Origin: Apostichopus japonicus
Taxonomy: Eukaryota; Echinodermata; Holothuroidea; Aspidochirotida; Stichopodidae
DNA: 64,000 nt
Assembly: GCF_037975245.1 (NCBI RefSeq)
Contig: NC_092580.1
Location: 15,265,001 to 15,329,000 of the forward strand
Direction: 5' to 3'
Positions within the stretch are counted from its first letter, which is position 1; the number at the start of each line of letters is the position of its first letter. Under the pieces are notes generated by a model. That model saw only the letters and a list, made by a program, of their open reading frames with translations. It did no database searches and was not told the origin of the DNA. Position numbers and translations under genes: made by a program. Positions 22,601-37,600 of the stretch are shown here, piece by piece.

Positions 22601-25600
22601 CATCTTCTTGCTGCTCAAAGACAGATGGTATTTTTGCTTGTGTTTTCTCTGTGCTGCTGAAGATCATGAGGTGTTCCTTACTTATCTCGTGTCTGGTAAA
22701 AGTAGAGAACTGCAAACTGGTGCAACCTTTAGCAAGGGTATTAGTTTTCTGACCATCTCGACAAAGTTTGCAAAAGTCAACAATTTTCCTGCTAGAATTT
22801 ATGGTGCACTCAAGCCATGGAAAGTCTTTGCACCATTTCTCACGGAAACAAGCACGCTTTCTTAGTGTGGAAGCTGCATCAAGAGTCTTTGAAGTGGAAG
22901 GTCCACTTGCCTCAGTTGCAACAATTGGCAAGTTCTTTGATAAAGAAGCGCTACAACTCTCCCCTTTTTTTTTTTCCTTCAGATCTTATGGCATTTTTTC
23001 ACTTCTTTTGCCTTACTCTTCTTTTTGTTTTTGCTAAAGAAATCTATGAGTGTTCTCTTAGTAGCCATGATGAAGCAACAGAGAAATGCTTTGAGTTGTA
23101 AAATAACTTGGTCGCAAGATTTGCAGTAGATTTATCATTGGCAATGGCCATGGACCCATTTACTCACATATTCACATCCAAGTCAAACAAAGATACTACT
23201 ATACATTTGATAACAACTTACCAAAAAAAAAATGACAACAATATAAGTTAGTATCATTCCATGACAGTTTTCTTTTCAATAATCATATTTGTTATTTTCC
23301 CCGAAAAGATTCTTGCCATCACTGTTCGTTCTCTTTACTGCTCTATGGAAATTCCGCCCAAAACTAGGCTCAGTTCACTGCGATGTTGGAGTCTTACCCC
23401 GGTAAAAAAAATGGGTCTTCCAGTTCCTTGATAAAGTTCTGTGCTAGAAGTCAGCACTGCACATGAGTAGTTAAAAGAACATCAGCTTGCCCAGGTGTGG
23501 CCTGTTTGCATTTATAAACACACACAATACATAGGTACACTGTAGCCTGTGGAAGCAAACGTGTCTGAAATCTCTCAGATACAGACAGTGAGTGGGATTC
23601 CATTCAAAACCACAGTCGGATATCGTGAATAGTTGATTGGGAAGTTTTGAATCTGTCATTGTTGCGGTTTGGTAGTTTGTGTCGCATTTAGTACGCTGAG
23701 TTTGCCAAGGAAAATTCTTGCGTCCAGCAGAATCCTGCGTTCGTAATAAGTTTAAGTCGCAAAGGTTGCACTCAAGTCGCATTCAAGTCGCATAAATTCA
23801 AGTCGACATGACTGTCAGATACAGAGTCATGTACTGTATTTCAAAGATAGGTACGATGCAAAACCTTCACTGAAGGAATACAGTAGCTGGGCTTGTCTGT
23901 GTATGATCCCTCTAGCTGTGAGAAAAGAAATGTGTGTCTCTTTATTCACACAGATAACTATATCTGTGATTTGAAACAGTTACTTAGGCCATGCAGGTTG
24001 TTGTCCCTAAACAGCTTATAGACTCATTGTAGGTATGTTGTACCACAATCATGTAACGGAGCCAGCATTGAGCCACCGAATTTAGCTTCAGTTTTATTTT
24101 CCAATCAAACACAAATACAGGATGTGCATAGAACAGACTAGAAAATATGCATTTATAAGCAAATCCTCTTTACAAAACAAAATTGAACAAATTTAATGAA
24201 ACAGGAAAGAACAAGGGAAAGAAACAGGAAGAAAGGAATGAGACAAAAAAAGTAGAAGTAAAAAAGAAGGAAACAAGTATCTAAGAGCAAAGGGAACCAT
24301 AACCTATGAAATGAAGTCACAAGCTGGTTAAATCATGAACTAATCATGCACTATTTTACAGTATGTGGTTCCAATCTTTGCTAAATTAATGAACAAGACG
24401 TTTGTAACACCGACTGTCCCTGTAAGTTTTCAGGCAAACGAAAACGTACTGGGACAGTCGGTGCTTGCCTTTCCATATATAACTTGCTATTGGTTCTCTA
24501 ATGTTAAAGCTATTACCTGAAAGTTACTTCACAGATTTATTTGTTTAGATTTGAATGTTGTTTGTCAAATAAAGGCCTATTAAGCTTCTGAAGAAACCAA
24601 AGAGGTGCTTGTCATGTTATAAAATGTAGAAAGCACTGTATAGATTATTAGTATAGAGTTTAAAAGCATACTGTACTATTCAAATATGATGTCAGCTGAG
24701 ACAAAATAGCCGTTAGAATTGAGCTGTGCATATTTTCTGCAATTACTTCTTAAAATAACTTGTGTAACAACTAGTGAGAAGAACAATTAGTATGCATGTG
24801 CAACTTAATATTTCCATCTCAATAGTTGACAATGTTATGTAACTGATATGTCACGAATCATGAACATGTAAAGTATATATAGTGATTATTGAATTATTTT
24901 TTATAAAAATTGAGATGTAGATTTGGTTGCAGTGTTAACATATGGAATAAAAGTTTCATCCTAGCATATGATGAAAGTGGCAAATGTAGTAATCTGAATT
25001 CTTTGGTCTTTTGTTTTGTCAGATACTTTGAGCACACTGCATTTGCTGGTAAGGTAGACAACATTGCAATTATCAGCCCAGAAGTCACACAATTCATTAA
25101 GTTGTCAGCAGGTAAGTGTGAGGAGAAAAAGGTCACATAATTTCTAAGTGACCTGATCTTTTATGTCGTTAAAAATAACACACAGTATATTTAACTATCT
25201 GTATATTTAACTTATTAACTAACTAACAGTATATTTAACTAACTAAGTGGATAGCCAAAAGTAACCGTACGGTTTAAGCATTTGCAGTATTAAACTCAAT
25301 AGTATCGTGAATTTATGTGTACTGTTGTTGTGTTAGGCTGTTGGCACTATGTTGTGACCATATATTAATATAAATTGTGGCTGTTTGTATTTCATTAAAG
25401 AATACTGTAGAACCTGATGATTGCTTTAAAAATGCAGCTCTTTCATGTTTGGGATAAAAGTGTATATCATTTCTGTTGATTAACCATTACCTCAGAACTG
25501 AACAAAAGACAATCTATATTCTCTTTTGAAGTTTCCTTTATTTCTCTTCTGTAGAATACAGTAGGAAGATCCTTAAATTACCTCCAAATATATGCTACAC

Positions 25601-28600
25601 AAAGTATTAAGATGTATATTATATGTACATAGAAAGTTAGTATCAATATGTTATGATATAGACAGCATTCTCATCCATCATAATTTTCTAGACAAACTGT
25701 AACACTCAACACTACTGTATTCACTGCAGTCACTTGCAGATATGTACATGTTTGGTCATGAATGTATAGGGTAGTAATTTGAATCTGAATTTTCGAGAGT
25801 CTGATGGTATCATAGCTGGCTATTTAAGGAAAGATGATGAAATAAAACAGAAAAGTCTCTGTAAAGGATTACAGCAAATAATTCATAGCTTGACAATGGA
25901 GATCTGTATGTTAGATTGAGTTAGATTTGGTTCCAATATGTCTGAATGTTTAGTGCCTTGTAACAGTGGTACAAAGTTACATGCTAATTTGTTAATGTAG
26001 CTTTTAAAACTGAAGGCCAAAATGGGAACCTTCTGTTAAGGTTACACCTGGTTATTTCTCTGTGCCCTCTTTGAGCATTCTTTGAGCTTTTGATGTTGCA
26101 GATAAAATCACTGTAGGCATGGAGACAGAAACATAATTATAATTATATCAACTTCTGATAAAGCGCTTTCCATGAAATCTCAAAAGCGTTGTACAACATG
26201 AAGACAGAAAGTCATTATAACCTTAAATATTTCCATGAGTGAAATGTAACTCTTGTTGCAGAAGTAGCAAGATATTCCATGACAATGACATTTTCTTTCG
26301 CTTTTTTGTTCTCTCAACAGAGAGCGAAATTGGAGTATTTGTAAACCCGCTAGATTTACCTCAGAAAGATTATATATTTCTTGCTGTCAACAACAATTCA
26401 TCGTACAGCAGTGTTGGAGGATCACACTGGTAATGTATCTCTAAGTGCTATGTTTCCATAATTAGATTGGTTCCTGTTATACTTCAGTTCATGGTATACT
26501 CAACTCTTTATCGGGATCGTTTATCCAAGTCATTCCATTCGAATCTCCAATTTTTCACAGACAGATTCATTTTGTCGGATGAAAACATTGTGGTGATAAT
26601 GACAGAAAAATATTTGACAGTGGTATATTTATTGTCCATATTATGCACCCAGCTCAAAATATGGCGAAGTAATGAGAAATGACTTGGAAGGTAACATATG
26701 TTCAAAGATTTGAGATTTGATGGCTAATGACCATACAGGATGTAATTCTAGGTACAGTAGTTAGAATAGCTAGAGTAGAGTGAGAGATTGGAGTTAGAGA
26801 TATAGTCAGTGAGTAGTTTGTGAGCTTTTCAATGGTTAGCAACTGAAGGTAACATATGTTGAAAGATTTGAGATTCGATGGCTAATGACCATACAGTATG
26901 TATCTCTAGGTACAGTAGTTACAGTAGAATAGCTAGAGTAGAGTGAGAGATTGGATTTAGAGATATAGTCAGTGAGTAGTTTGTGAGCTTTGCAATGGTT
27001 AGCAATTGAAGGTAACATATTTTGAAAGATTTGAGATTTGATGGCTAATGACCATACAGTATGTATATCTAGGTACAGCAGTTAGAATAGCTAGAGTAGA
27101 GTGAGAGATTGGAGTTAGAGATATAGTTAGTGAGTAGTTTGTGAGCTTTGCAATGATTAGTGCATAATATACATGACTACTGTACTTATATCAGCCTTTT
27201 GGGTAAGATCATGTGATCACATGTAAAAAGTACACAGTATATCACTCACCAACCATGAACCTGAACATGTGTAGTATCTATTCCCTTTCCAAGGGACTTG
27301 CGATACTCACCCGAGGTGACAACATCATGATCATACGGTTACAGTCTCAATCGGAGAGTGGATGAAGTTGTCTGGGTTTCATGTCCAGGCTCTATCTTGG
27401 GGTGACATCTCTTAAAAAGTACGCCAGTCTCACTTCGTTAGTGATTGGTCAGTTCCGTTGTATTTGGCTTGAAGGGCAAATGTGTTTGAAACTATTTGGT
27501 TTAACTTGGAAAGCTATAAATGATATGGCATCAGACTAATGTAAGAAAATATTTATAAATGTTACACTTAGTAGATTAAAGTCTTTCCAATAAACTGCTT
27601 TGAGAGATGCGAGATCCTCCTCCAATTGTGATAAGTAAATCATTTGCTCTTGCGGCTCAAGAGCTTTGGGAGAAACTACCACTTGATCTTATTAGTTCGT
27701 CTCACAATATGTCGCACATGTTTAATGTTTTTATTTTTTAATGAAGTTCTTCTAATTGCTTTAAAAGGTTGCTAAAGAGATGTTGCTAAAGAGAGGTTGC
27801 TAAAGAGATGTAGCTAAAGAGAGGTTGCTATAGAGATGTTGCTGTGTTGTTGTTAATATTATATTATTATATAGACTGAAGGTGACTGAGTGGCTGTGGG
27901 TACAGTAATTTGTTCTGTTTCTCTGGATGTATCCCTTTGTTATCACTTTGTTTGTTTTTTCTTTTACCTTTAGGAGTCTGTTAGTATTTTCGAAAGAAGA
28001 TCAAAGCTTTATGCATTTTGATCCACTTCACAAATCAAATGCACAGGATGCCAAGCAGCTTGTCTTACAGCTACAGCCTCTTGTGACTGGTAAGTAGTCC
28101 AGGGTCATCTTTTGCCAAATTGTTTCCCTAATTCAAGGTTGAGTTTGGTGTGCTGTTTTAGCCAGCGATAAATTACTAGTGCTAGATCAACTGTAGTGAT
28201 TCATATAGTCGTTTGTTTTGTATTAATTTCACTATCTAAAGCTAAATCAAAGAAAATATTAAAAGAGGAAATCACAGGAGCAAGTTTTAGTCATTTTACT
28301 TAAAAAACAATGTGTTCATGTTCATATGCAATACATGGATGGCATTCTCATCAATGCTATCACCCTTGTGTAGATTAAAGCCTGAACAAATTACCTCAAA
28401 AAGCAAGATGACAATAAAGTTGGCAAAATGAAGGTGTCTAAACTTCAAAAAGAAAGGTTTTTAGCGTTACCTTTATTGTACAATATTAACTAAATTTTTA
28501 AAGATGACTTATAATTAGTTGGTAGGCTGGTAGGGATAGGTGTTGGGTTGCAAATTCTAGATGGGGATTGACTTAAACATGTCATATACCTTTATGGTAT

Positions 28601-31600
28601 TAGATTTTTAAAAAAAAACAGAATATAGAAACCACATTATAGAAATGCAGCCTGTGCAATATAAATACTCGAAAAGATTGCCATTTGTAAAAGCATTGAC
28701 AGAAATTGAACAGGTAATGATTTGATTGTTAGATAATTTGGAAATTTTGAGTTTCAATTTGTCATGTATTTATCGTATATCTCAATATTTTAAACTACCC
28801 AATGATGTATAGTTATGTTTGCGGGAATGAGTGGAGATGGCATTTTTGTGTTTCTGCTCCCAGATACCTTTTTCAAAGCTTGTGAAAATTTGCCACTCGG
28901 TACCAGTTGGAATTGCTTTCAAAGGCTATTCATTTTCCCAGCATAAAATCATACTGGAGGCAATTTTGTGGCCTTATCTACTTAATTTGGTCCATTCGGG
29001 AATAGCTTGGTGCAGTGCACTCTCATTAAAGAGACAGTCCATACATATTACCATTGTTAAGTCATAGGCAATTTCACCAGCCTCCCTCCAGTGCTAAAAC
29101 GTTCCAATCGTGTAACTTAGGTAGATAGGAAGGTTCATATGTAGACATGGAGACGGGTAAGAGAAGACCGAAGTAAAATCTTAGATGGGATGGTAGATTC
29201 TGAAATGCTGGAAGTGTCTGCCAAAATGACTCTTTGGTCATGCATTTGATCTGCACAAGGCCTGTTTGTGTCGTTATGGACTTTAAAGGTATGAATTTAT
29301 CAAGCTGAATGTTACCTTTATTGATTCTGTGTATATTTGGTATTGCTGTTTTGTATTTGAAACTCATATTCTGTACATGTAATCATCTGTGCATACATAC
29401 TTTAAATTACATTCGCCTGCAACAGCCTGTCTTTTATACTGATACAATGCATGCAGTGGTAGTATTAAGATTCTGCAGCATTGTTACTCTAGTCATTGAG
29501 TTACAGAAATATCTCTTTAATGTTCTTTCATTGCAGACACCGGTATGGCCAACTACGTAGAGATGTCCTGTCCGCAACAAGAAAATGGTGAGTTTCAAAG
29601 CATTCACATTGTCTGTGTATTTTAATTGATTTCTTTTCACTAGCTGTGAGTAAACACACCAGTTAGAAATAAAGTTTCTGACAACTTCTTTCTGATGGTG
29701 AGTCATCTATTGCGCCATTGATGAATGAAGAAGTTTGACGAAAACGGGATGATAAAATAAGATGCATAAATGGTAGTCATACATATGACTGTTGGAAGTG
29801 GCTACCTATGATGAAATATTGTGCATTGTTGATTCTTAAAACAGCAAAATTCGAATTTTGATACCACAAGAATGAGCTCTTAACATTTGAAGTTGCAAAT
29901 TGGTGATGAACAGCATCTCTCTGGATGAAACATAAGTTGGGTTAAGGTTCTATAAACTTTCAAGCTATAGCTTTGATATATGATGGGATTTTAAGAACAT
30001 TTGAGTTGAGATAAGGTCAGATAAAGAAGGAGCGTTTGTGTTGAAAAGTTGTTGCACCATTAAATTCTGGAATCTCAGGCACTTTTCTATCCGTGTGAGA
30101 TTAGATTCCTCAGAGGAAATTTTAAATTTTTTTTAAAGTTAATACTGTTTTACTTGTACATGGCGACATTGACTACTTTAAAACAGCTTTTTGTATCGAT
30201 TACATTGTAAATCGATCAAGCTATTAGATATCCCTCATTGGGTTTCCAAGTTTGATTTGATTATCAATATTTTATCGCCCAGACTCTTTTTAATATTTAG
30301 CAATTTATTCCATGTCCTTGGCACATTGAAAGACATTAGGAAATTTGGACATTTGACTTCATTATTTGAAATGAACAAGCTAAGGTAACGTTAATGGACA
30401 AACCTTGCTAGATTAGACTTCAATATTGAACAGCATCTTGAAAATTATCTACATAGACACAAAATCCTCATTAAATGTTGGAGTTAGGCAAACTTTTAGT
30501 CTTGATATGTCATTGTCCAACAAATGTGTTTCTATACCTTCAAATATATTACATCTGGTAGGCTCCTTTAAATCTTCAATGTGTATGACATCAGCTCCTC
30601 AGTGCCTACTTAAATGGTAATGTTAATCTATTTGTTTAATCAGATTTAATAACTCAACCAAAGTATGTTCTTTGAATTTTGCATTAATCCCAGAGCACCT
30701 ATTCAACACCTTTCGTCCTTGACAAACTTGTATCACACTGTAAACGTGTTATTTGTGGCCGTAAAATTTGAAAGTTTGATGTGTTCCTAATGTATGAAAG
30801 TTTAAAGTATGTGCTGGATCTGAGAAACTGACCTAATAGTCTGTGTGTTAGACCAAGTGGTCAAGGTACTGTACGTAATTTAATGAGTCTCAGTTGTTTT
30901 AAGGCAGGGTTGTCCAACCTACGGCCCGCGGGCCACAGTCCGGCCCGCCGCAGGGTTGCGTCCGGCCCGCCAGAGATGCTCTATGGTGTGAAATTTAGTG
31001 AGCAGATTTATTGATAACAATTTGAAGCTATATAATCAATCATTCGAACCTTCTGGGTCCAAAAAAACTGCATACAGGTCAGTTTGTGTGACACTCTCTC
31101 AGCGGAGGGTAGGGGGGGGTGCTGGCTGGACTTTATTCATCTGTTTTATCAGGAAGGAAAATAAATCAGTGCGCTCCGCGCGCAGTGCTCACATTTTGTT
31201 GCCTCGGGCTTCGCGCAAAAAATCGAAAAATCGAGCGTAGGGTTCATGCGGCCCCCTCCTACATCATAATCATTCCATGTGGCCCTCCTCTGCAAAAGGT
31301 TCGACAACCCTGTTTTAAGGTCATTACCCTGAAAAATTAAGTAGTATACAGTGACTTTGACAGTCTTCAACTGATAGTATAACACATAATGTTGTGCTTA
31401 AATTCATCTTTTAATAACTCCCACTGACATTAGAGGGCAGGTCCAAGCTATTTGCACTGTGACATACGGGACATTTCAGAGACTTAAATGTGTCAAAAAG
31501 TTATAAAAAATCTATCTTCCAGAAACTTTTTCAGGTTTTCATATTTGTTATTGCTGATACTTTATTACAAACTCATGAAGATTTCCTACACTTGCTTTAA

Positions 31601-34600
31601 TTAGGTCCCATCTTAATTAATGTACAGTGTGACGTACGGGACCAGAGAATTTTGTATTTTTTTTACTAAAGAGCAAAGCTGAAACCCCTCTGAAATTAGG
31701 AGGGCAGTGATCAAGCTGTTATCACTAGTGAATAGCCTAACCTTCCAAGGGCTAAGCTGTAACATATTAGAAAAAAATATGAAGCCATTCCAGTACAGTG
31801 ATTACACAAATGAAAATTTGTCCTGTGATGTACGGGACATGTGACGTACGGGACAATTTGTCCATATACAAATGGACTATGAAAACTCATATTTTTATTC
31901 CTGAATATACCATGACAAGCTGATTTCTATATAAAAACATTAATTTGGATATGCCAGAACAATTTCATTGGTAATTTCATGCCATATTTCCTTCTTTCTG
32001 GGATATGGAAAAGAGCAGTGACTGTACTTGTGGGATCATTCCACTACATAAAACATGGAATGCGTAAAGTATAAATCTACTCTACACATTCATCAAATAC
32101 TCATAACATCAATTCTAGCTTTGTTAGACCACAAATGATTCAAGATGCAAAGTTTTGGTGCAAAACTGTTTTGGTATATACTGTACAACACACTGTATCA
32201 TACTCTCCACTATTGACCCTGAAGTTGAAATATGACCCATCCCATTCAAAATATACCATAATGTCCACAGTAATGTCCACGTAATGTCCATCTATGAAAC
32301 TAGTACAACAACAAAAATTCTATCGACCTTAAACTGGTTACCAGACCAAATACTCATAACATCAATTCTAGCTGGGTTAGACCACAAATGATTCAAGATG
32401 CAAGTTTTGGTGCAAAACTGTTTTGGTATATACTGTACAACACTGTATCATACTCCACACTATTGACCCTGAAGTTGAAATATGACCCATCCCATTCAAA
32501 ATATACCATAATGTCCACAGTAATGTCCACGTAATGTCCATCTATGAAACTAGTACAACAACAAAAATTCTATCGACCTTAAACTGGTTACCAGACCAAA
32601 TACTCATAACATCAATTCTAGCTGGGTTAGACCACAAATGATTCAAGATGCAAGTTTTGGTGCAAAACTGTTTTGGTATATACTGTACAACACTGTATCA
32701 TACTCCACACTATTGACCCTGAAGTTGAAATATGATCCATCCCATTCAAAACATACCAAAATGTCCACAGAAACGTCCATGTAATGTCCATCTATGAAAC
32801 TAGTACAACAAAGAAAACTCTATAGACCTAATACTGGTTATTGAACAAACTCATGAGTGATTGTCCTCTGCAAAAGTTGGGCGAGCAAAACTCTACACTT
32901 GTAACTAAAAATCTCAATGTCTACTATCTAAGTTCAGGACACAAGAACATTGTTGCACAGTCATGATAGTCACACTTCACAATAGGCCTATGAAATGTTG
33001 AAATGCAAACTCAACATTCTTGAAGTCATCCTCATTCAATGTCAATGTTGAATAGCATTGTAGATGATTCTGTATCCCACACTCACACAATTGACTTCCC
33101 GTTAGTTTATTGAACAACACTTGGGCTGTTGGTGGTCATCAGTCAATAGTTTATTTGGTGCCATGATGTGCTCATCAGGCATGCAGGGATTATAAGTTGC
33201 AATTACCAGCTTTCAACAAAATAAATTTGTAAGCATTGGAAGGTTTCCAGTAGAGGTCCCCATTGGAGCCCATGCATGTTTATTATGTATAAATACAGGG
33301 TTTCCACCACACTATGTCCCGTACGTCACATTTTGTCCTGTACGTCACATTTTTAAATTTGATAATTAGATTTGCAGTGAATATTATTTCAATTTTTTGG
33401 GGATGGATTTTGTTGAGCAATGTTCTTAATTAGAACACTGCAATTTGAATTTTGCAAATTAGCCGGCTGTAATTGTTCGAATAGGCCAAAAAAAATTTAA
33501 AAATTATGAAAATCTGAAACTTCAATAATTCAGCTTTAACATGACACCACATTTAGGGTGCTTCAGTAAAGTTTGAAATTTGGCTTCTAGGGATACAATA
33601 GCTTGGACCTGCTCTAGAAACACCTGACACTAATCAGCTGCTTTAAATCCGCATACAATCTGATGCATGGGTGCAATATTCCACCATTAAAAGAAAGATC
33701 ATTGACCTGAAAAGATAATCTATTATGTTAATCATCCACCAAAATGACATCAGAAAGAATGAATTAGTCATTTAATGTTATAAATACTTGCATATGAAAG
33801 ATTAAAATCTTGCATTGTATTTGTGTCTCTTGTAAATGTGGTTTTCTCTTTGGAAAACCCTTTTTTTTTGTGTGTAAAACTAGGAATGATTTCTCTGTAA
33901 GACCCTATGCATACATAAAGTTACAGCTAAAGAATCAAGGCATAGCCTTCTCACACAAGTTGTACAACAGTTACATACTGACTCATCAGCTTGATGTTAA
34001 GTTACGATAAATCCATATTTGTGTTTGAAGTCATTAAAAATGCAAAAGTACAAAGGGCTTGACATTTTCAAGAAAACTTGGTGACATTTTAATGTCATAC
34101 AGTAGTCACATTGTAAATTTTGGAAGAAACATTATTTGGTTAAAATACTCATCATGTCATTGCAGCCAGCCTTTCTGTTCATGTTTGAAGAACAACAGGA
34201 CCAAATTTCTATACGAATTTAATAGAAATTAAATAGTTTTATACAGTTTTATAGTTTTCTGGGCATGTCAGACAGAGTGGCGTCATTATGCCTATTTTGC
34301 TTTAAGTAAAAGTCATTGCTACTCTATGTAATTTTAATAATAATAATAATTTTTCCATGGAGGAGGAAAGTGCACAAATTGACCAATGCAGTGTGAATTC
34401 AACACATGTTAAGGTGACATCGATGGCTATTGAAACATGTTTAATCTAATATCACATTGCCAGAAGATATCAACAAGATAAAGGTGTCTAACATGGAAAA
34501 ATCACTTCGAAGTGCATTTTAACCTTCTCCTGTGCTCTAAACTTGGAAAAGTTGTATCTATGTAGCTTTAATTAGAGTCATTTAAAGAAGAACATATTCC

Positions 34601-37600
34601 TTGGTGGCCATTTACGAAACATTATGCATGAGCATTTATATATACAGTATGCTGCGTCATGTTCTAGCCAATTTGTGGATGATTATGATATTAAGTATTT
34701 CATGCATATCCTTAATATCTACAAAGAGGAGTCATATTCATGTTGATGATATACGATCTCCTTTATCTGTAGCATTTTAAAGTCACATGGAATAACATGG
34801 ATGCAAATGAACTTGAGAAGAAATCCTATCCAAGGAGTGATTGCATCTTGGGATAATTCAGATCAGATTTCAAATAAATTATACAGTCAGCAAAACTTTT
34901 ATTTGAGCAAGCAGATAGTTTGTACTGTGTGCTGTAGTTACAACAGTGTTCTCTTTAGATGAATATCAATCATTAATGTGATGCAAAGGACGAAATAACT
35001 GGGTTCGCATAGCAATTTGCTACTCAAGAATTGCCAGTTGCTAATCAATATTACTTTTGATTAGCAAAAGATGCAGTACCTGCTAATGCTAATTGCTATT
35101 TCCAAGAATTGTCGAGCAATTATTGCTAATCAATTCTCTAAAACTATTTCGTCCCTTGTGATGGGAAAAGGATAGTGGTAAATGTACCTGTTGATTTCTC
35201 TCGCTTTATATAATCTCTATTAAAGGAAAGTAAAAAGAGAAAACAACAGGGAAAGGGCCTGTAACATTTAGGTCAGCAGCTTTGAGATATGAAAGTTCAC
35301 ACAAGAACATTATTAGTTTTGTATGACTTTGTCAGAAGCCTACAGTAAGTTTGCTGGTTTCGGTTGTAGGGAAACGTTAGTAAGTAAATATTGCAGAATG
35401 GCATTATTCACTACTGTAGCACTGTTAACCAGGGAGCACCAGAACATTTTCTTATTCCTTGTGCTATGTTTATGTGGTATATCTTAAAAGATAACCTAGG
35501 GTGCCCTGATGAATATCTGAAAGGGCTTACTCTCAAATGTTCACACAGCCCCCCACCCCTGGGGGTGGGGAGGGGTAAAAATGAGATTATTTAAAGTATG
35601 GCATGGTGGGTATCAAATGAAAGGAAATGATATCAGGAATCAATATTTCACAATACTGAGAGGTGAACCCTAAATGCTCTCATATTCCTCATGAAATAGG
35701 GGCACCCAGGGAAAGGTCGAAATGGTATTTCATATAATATATGGATAATATAGATATTAGATATGACTCAAATGAAACCAGAAAACACAATGAATATTAA
35801 TCTACATGTTTCTATGCTGAAGAGCTGAACCTTTACCGAAAATATTAATCTACACTCACTATTGGCTTGGTTGGCAACGTGGGTGGATGGGGTTGGGAGG
35901 GGTAAAAACTAAAAACTGAAGTTTATGAAAGTAAGGCATAATGGGTATCAAATGAAAGGAAATTACATTAGGAATACATTTCATAAGGATAAAAGTGATA
36001 CTCCCAAACGTTGTCACATATGTTCACTTTAAGGATGGGGGAGGTGATAGATAGGTAGTATAGATAGATAGATAGTCAACTTTATTGAATCCCAGAAGGA
36101 AATTACATAAAGGTGGTGGAAAACTCAGCCAGTTTGCATATATGTAGCCTAGTTTTGGAAAATAAATGGGGTAAGGGAAGCCTGTGTCATTAGAGCCCTC
36201 CTTTAGGAAAGCCTCCAATGATAAGCATCTAGGTATCTTTAGACAAAATTGGACTTCTAGTCAGAAAAGATGTTCAGGATAATGCCAATAAGACAATGTA
36301 GTTGAAAATTTGTGACTCTGTTTCTCTATGGGTTTGAGAGTACAGGTGAAGTAGTTTGTGATAGCTCCCCTGAACCACTATTTTTACTTTGTTTGTTCAT
36401 GTACTTGTCCATGCAACGTTTGTGATAACACACATCTTTCGCCACCATGTCGATGGCTTTAATACGAGGATGGTGTTCTATTATATTTTGTCTACCATAT
36501 TGACATCATTTTAGGTATTTCGCTTTGTTCAACAAACACCGGCCCTTATTGCTTGTCATGACTAAGCATTTTGGCTTAACACCTATTTTATCATACACTT
36601 TGGAGCATATGATGCAGGAAATCCTCAAATTTGATTTTGTTGTGTTTACCCTAGTATTTCGTTGGCTGTTTGGTGTATGGATGATGGTAAAAATAAAGAA
36701 ACTAGCAATATTTAAGTGTCGAACATTTTAAATCGTTAGAAAGTCAGGTGTCATAAAACTGACTTCACATTGTATATAGTTTCATTCCTGTATTGGACCA
36801 ACACCCAAATATCTGAAAGCAATACCGCAGTATGCACCGGATTATCGGACACAAGACGTTTTTCTGAAATGAAAGGGTTCTTGCCTCTGTACTCCTTACT
36901 GTAAATTGGTACTTTTAGTACTAGGGCTAAAACGTCTGGTATATTGGACAGAATCGGACATATCACCATTGTTTCTTCTATTGTAACAAACTGGGAAGAT
37001 CGATTTAATCTGGTGTGAAACAGGAGGCAGTAAACTGCACATTCCGTCCAGATAAAAAGTGAATATTGTTGGAGTAAAAAGTACAAAATCGTCCGAGTGT
37101 CCGAAGGTGTCAGAAAACGTCTGAAAATGTCGCGTCCGGACGGTCGTGTCAACCTCTACAGAACACCAAGTGCAACAACAGATGTTAAGCAACTTCAACC
37201 ATCTGCGCACTGCCCAACTTGACCAATTGTACAGTAACATAGAAAATTTTGGATTATCTTGAAGTACTAGTCTGCTTTACATGGCTATGACTGTGATTGT
37301 ATCGGCTTTGAAAGGGACATGAACCCAACTATCATCTCTAGGTTGTATACTAGAAATCATTTTGATTGATATATAACTCTCCCAAACAACTAAGATAAAT
37401 CTTGCTCCGTTGGACGATATCCTAGTTCCTGAGGTTTGAATGGGAGCTGTCATTTTGTAAATAGTCTGTAATGTTCTAGTGCCACTAGAATATGAAACCT
37501 TTTACTCTCCTTTTGTTTTTCTTTTCCAGTGTTTTCAAGGGTAGAATAGTGTTGAATGACACTGAAAGCAGTGTCATCATAACAGCATTTGAAGAGCTTC

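Noticed and set aside
30191-30620. Possible reverse transcriptase pieces in intron 5
   Set aside because: The short frames have no conserved motif, so I could not support a LINE here.
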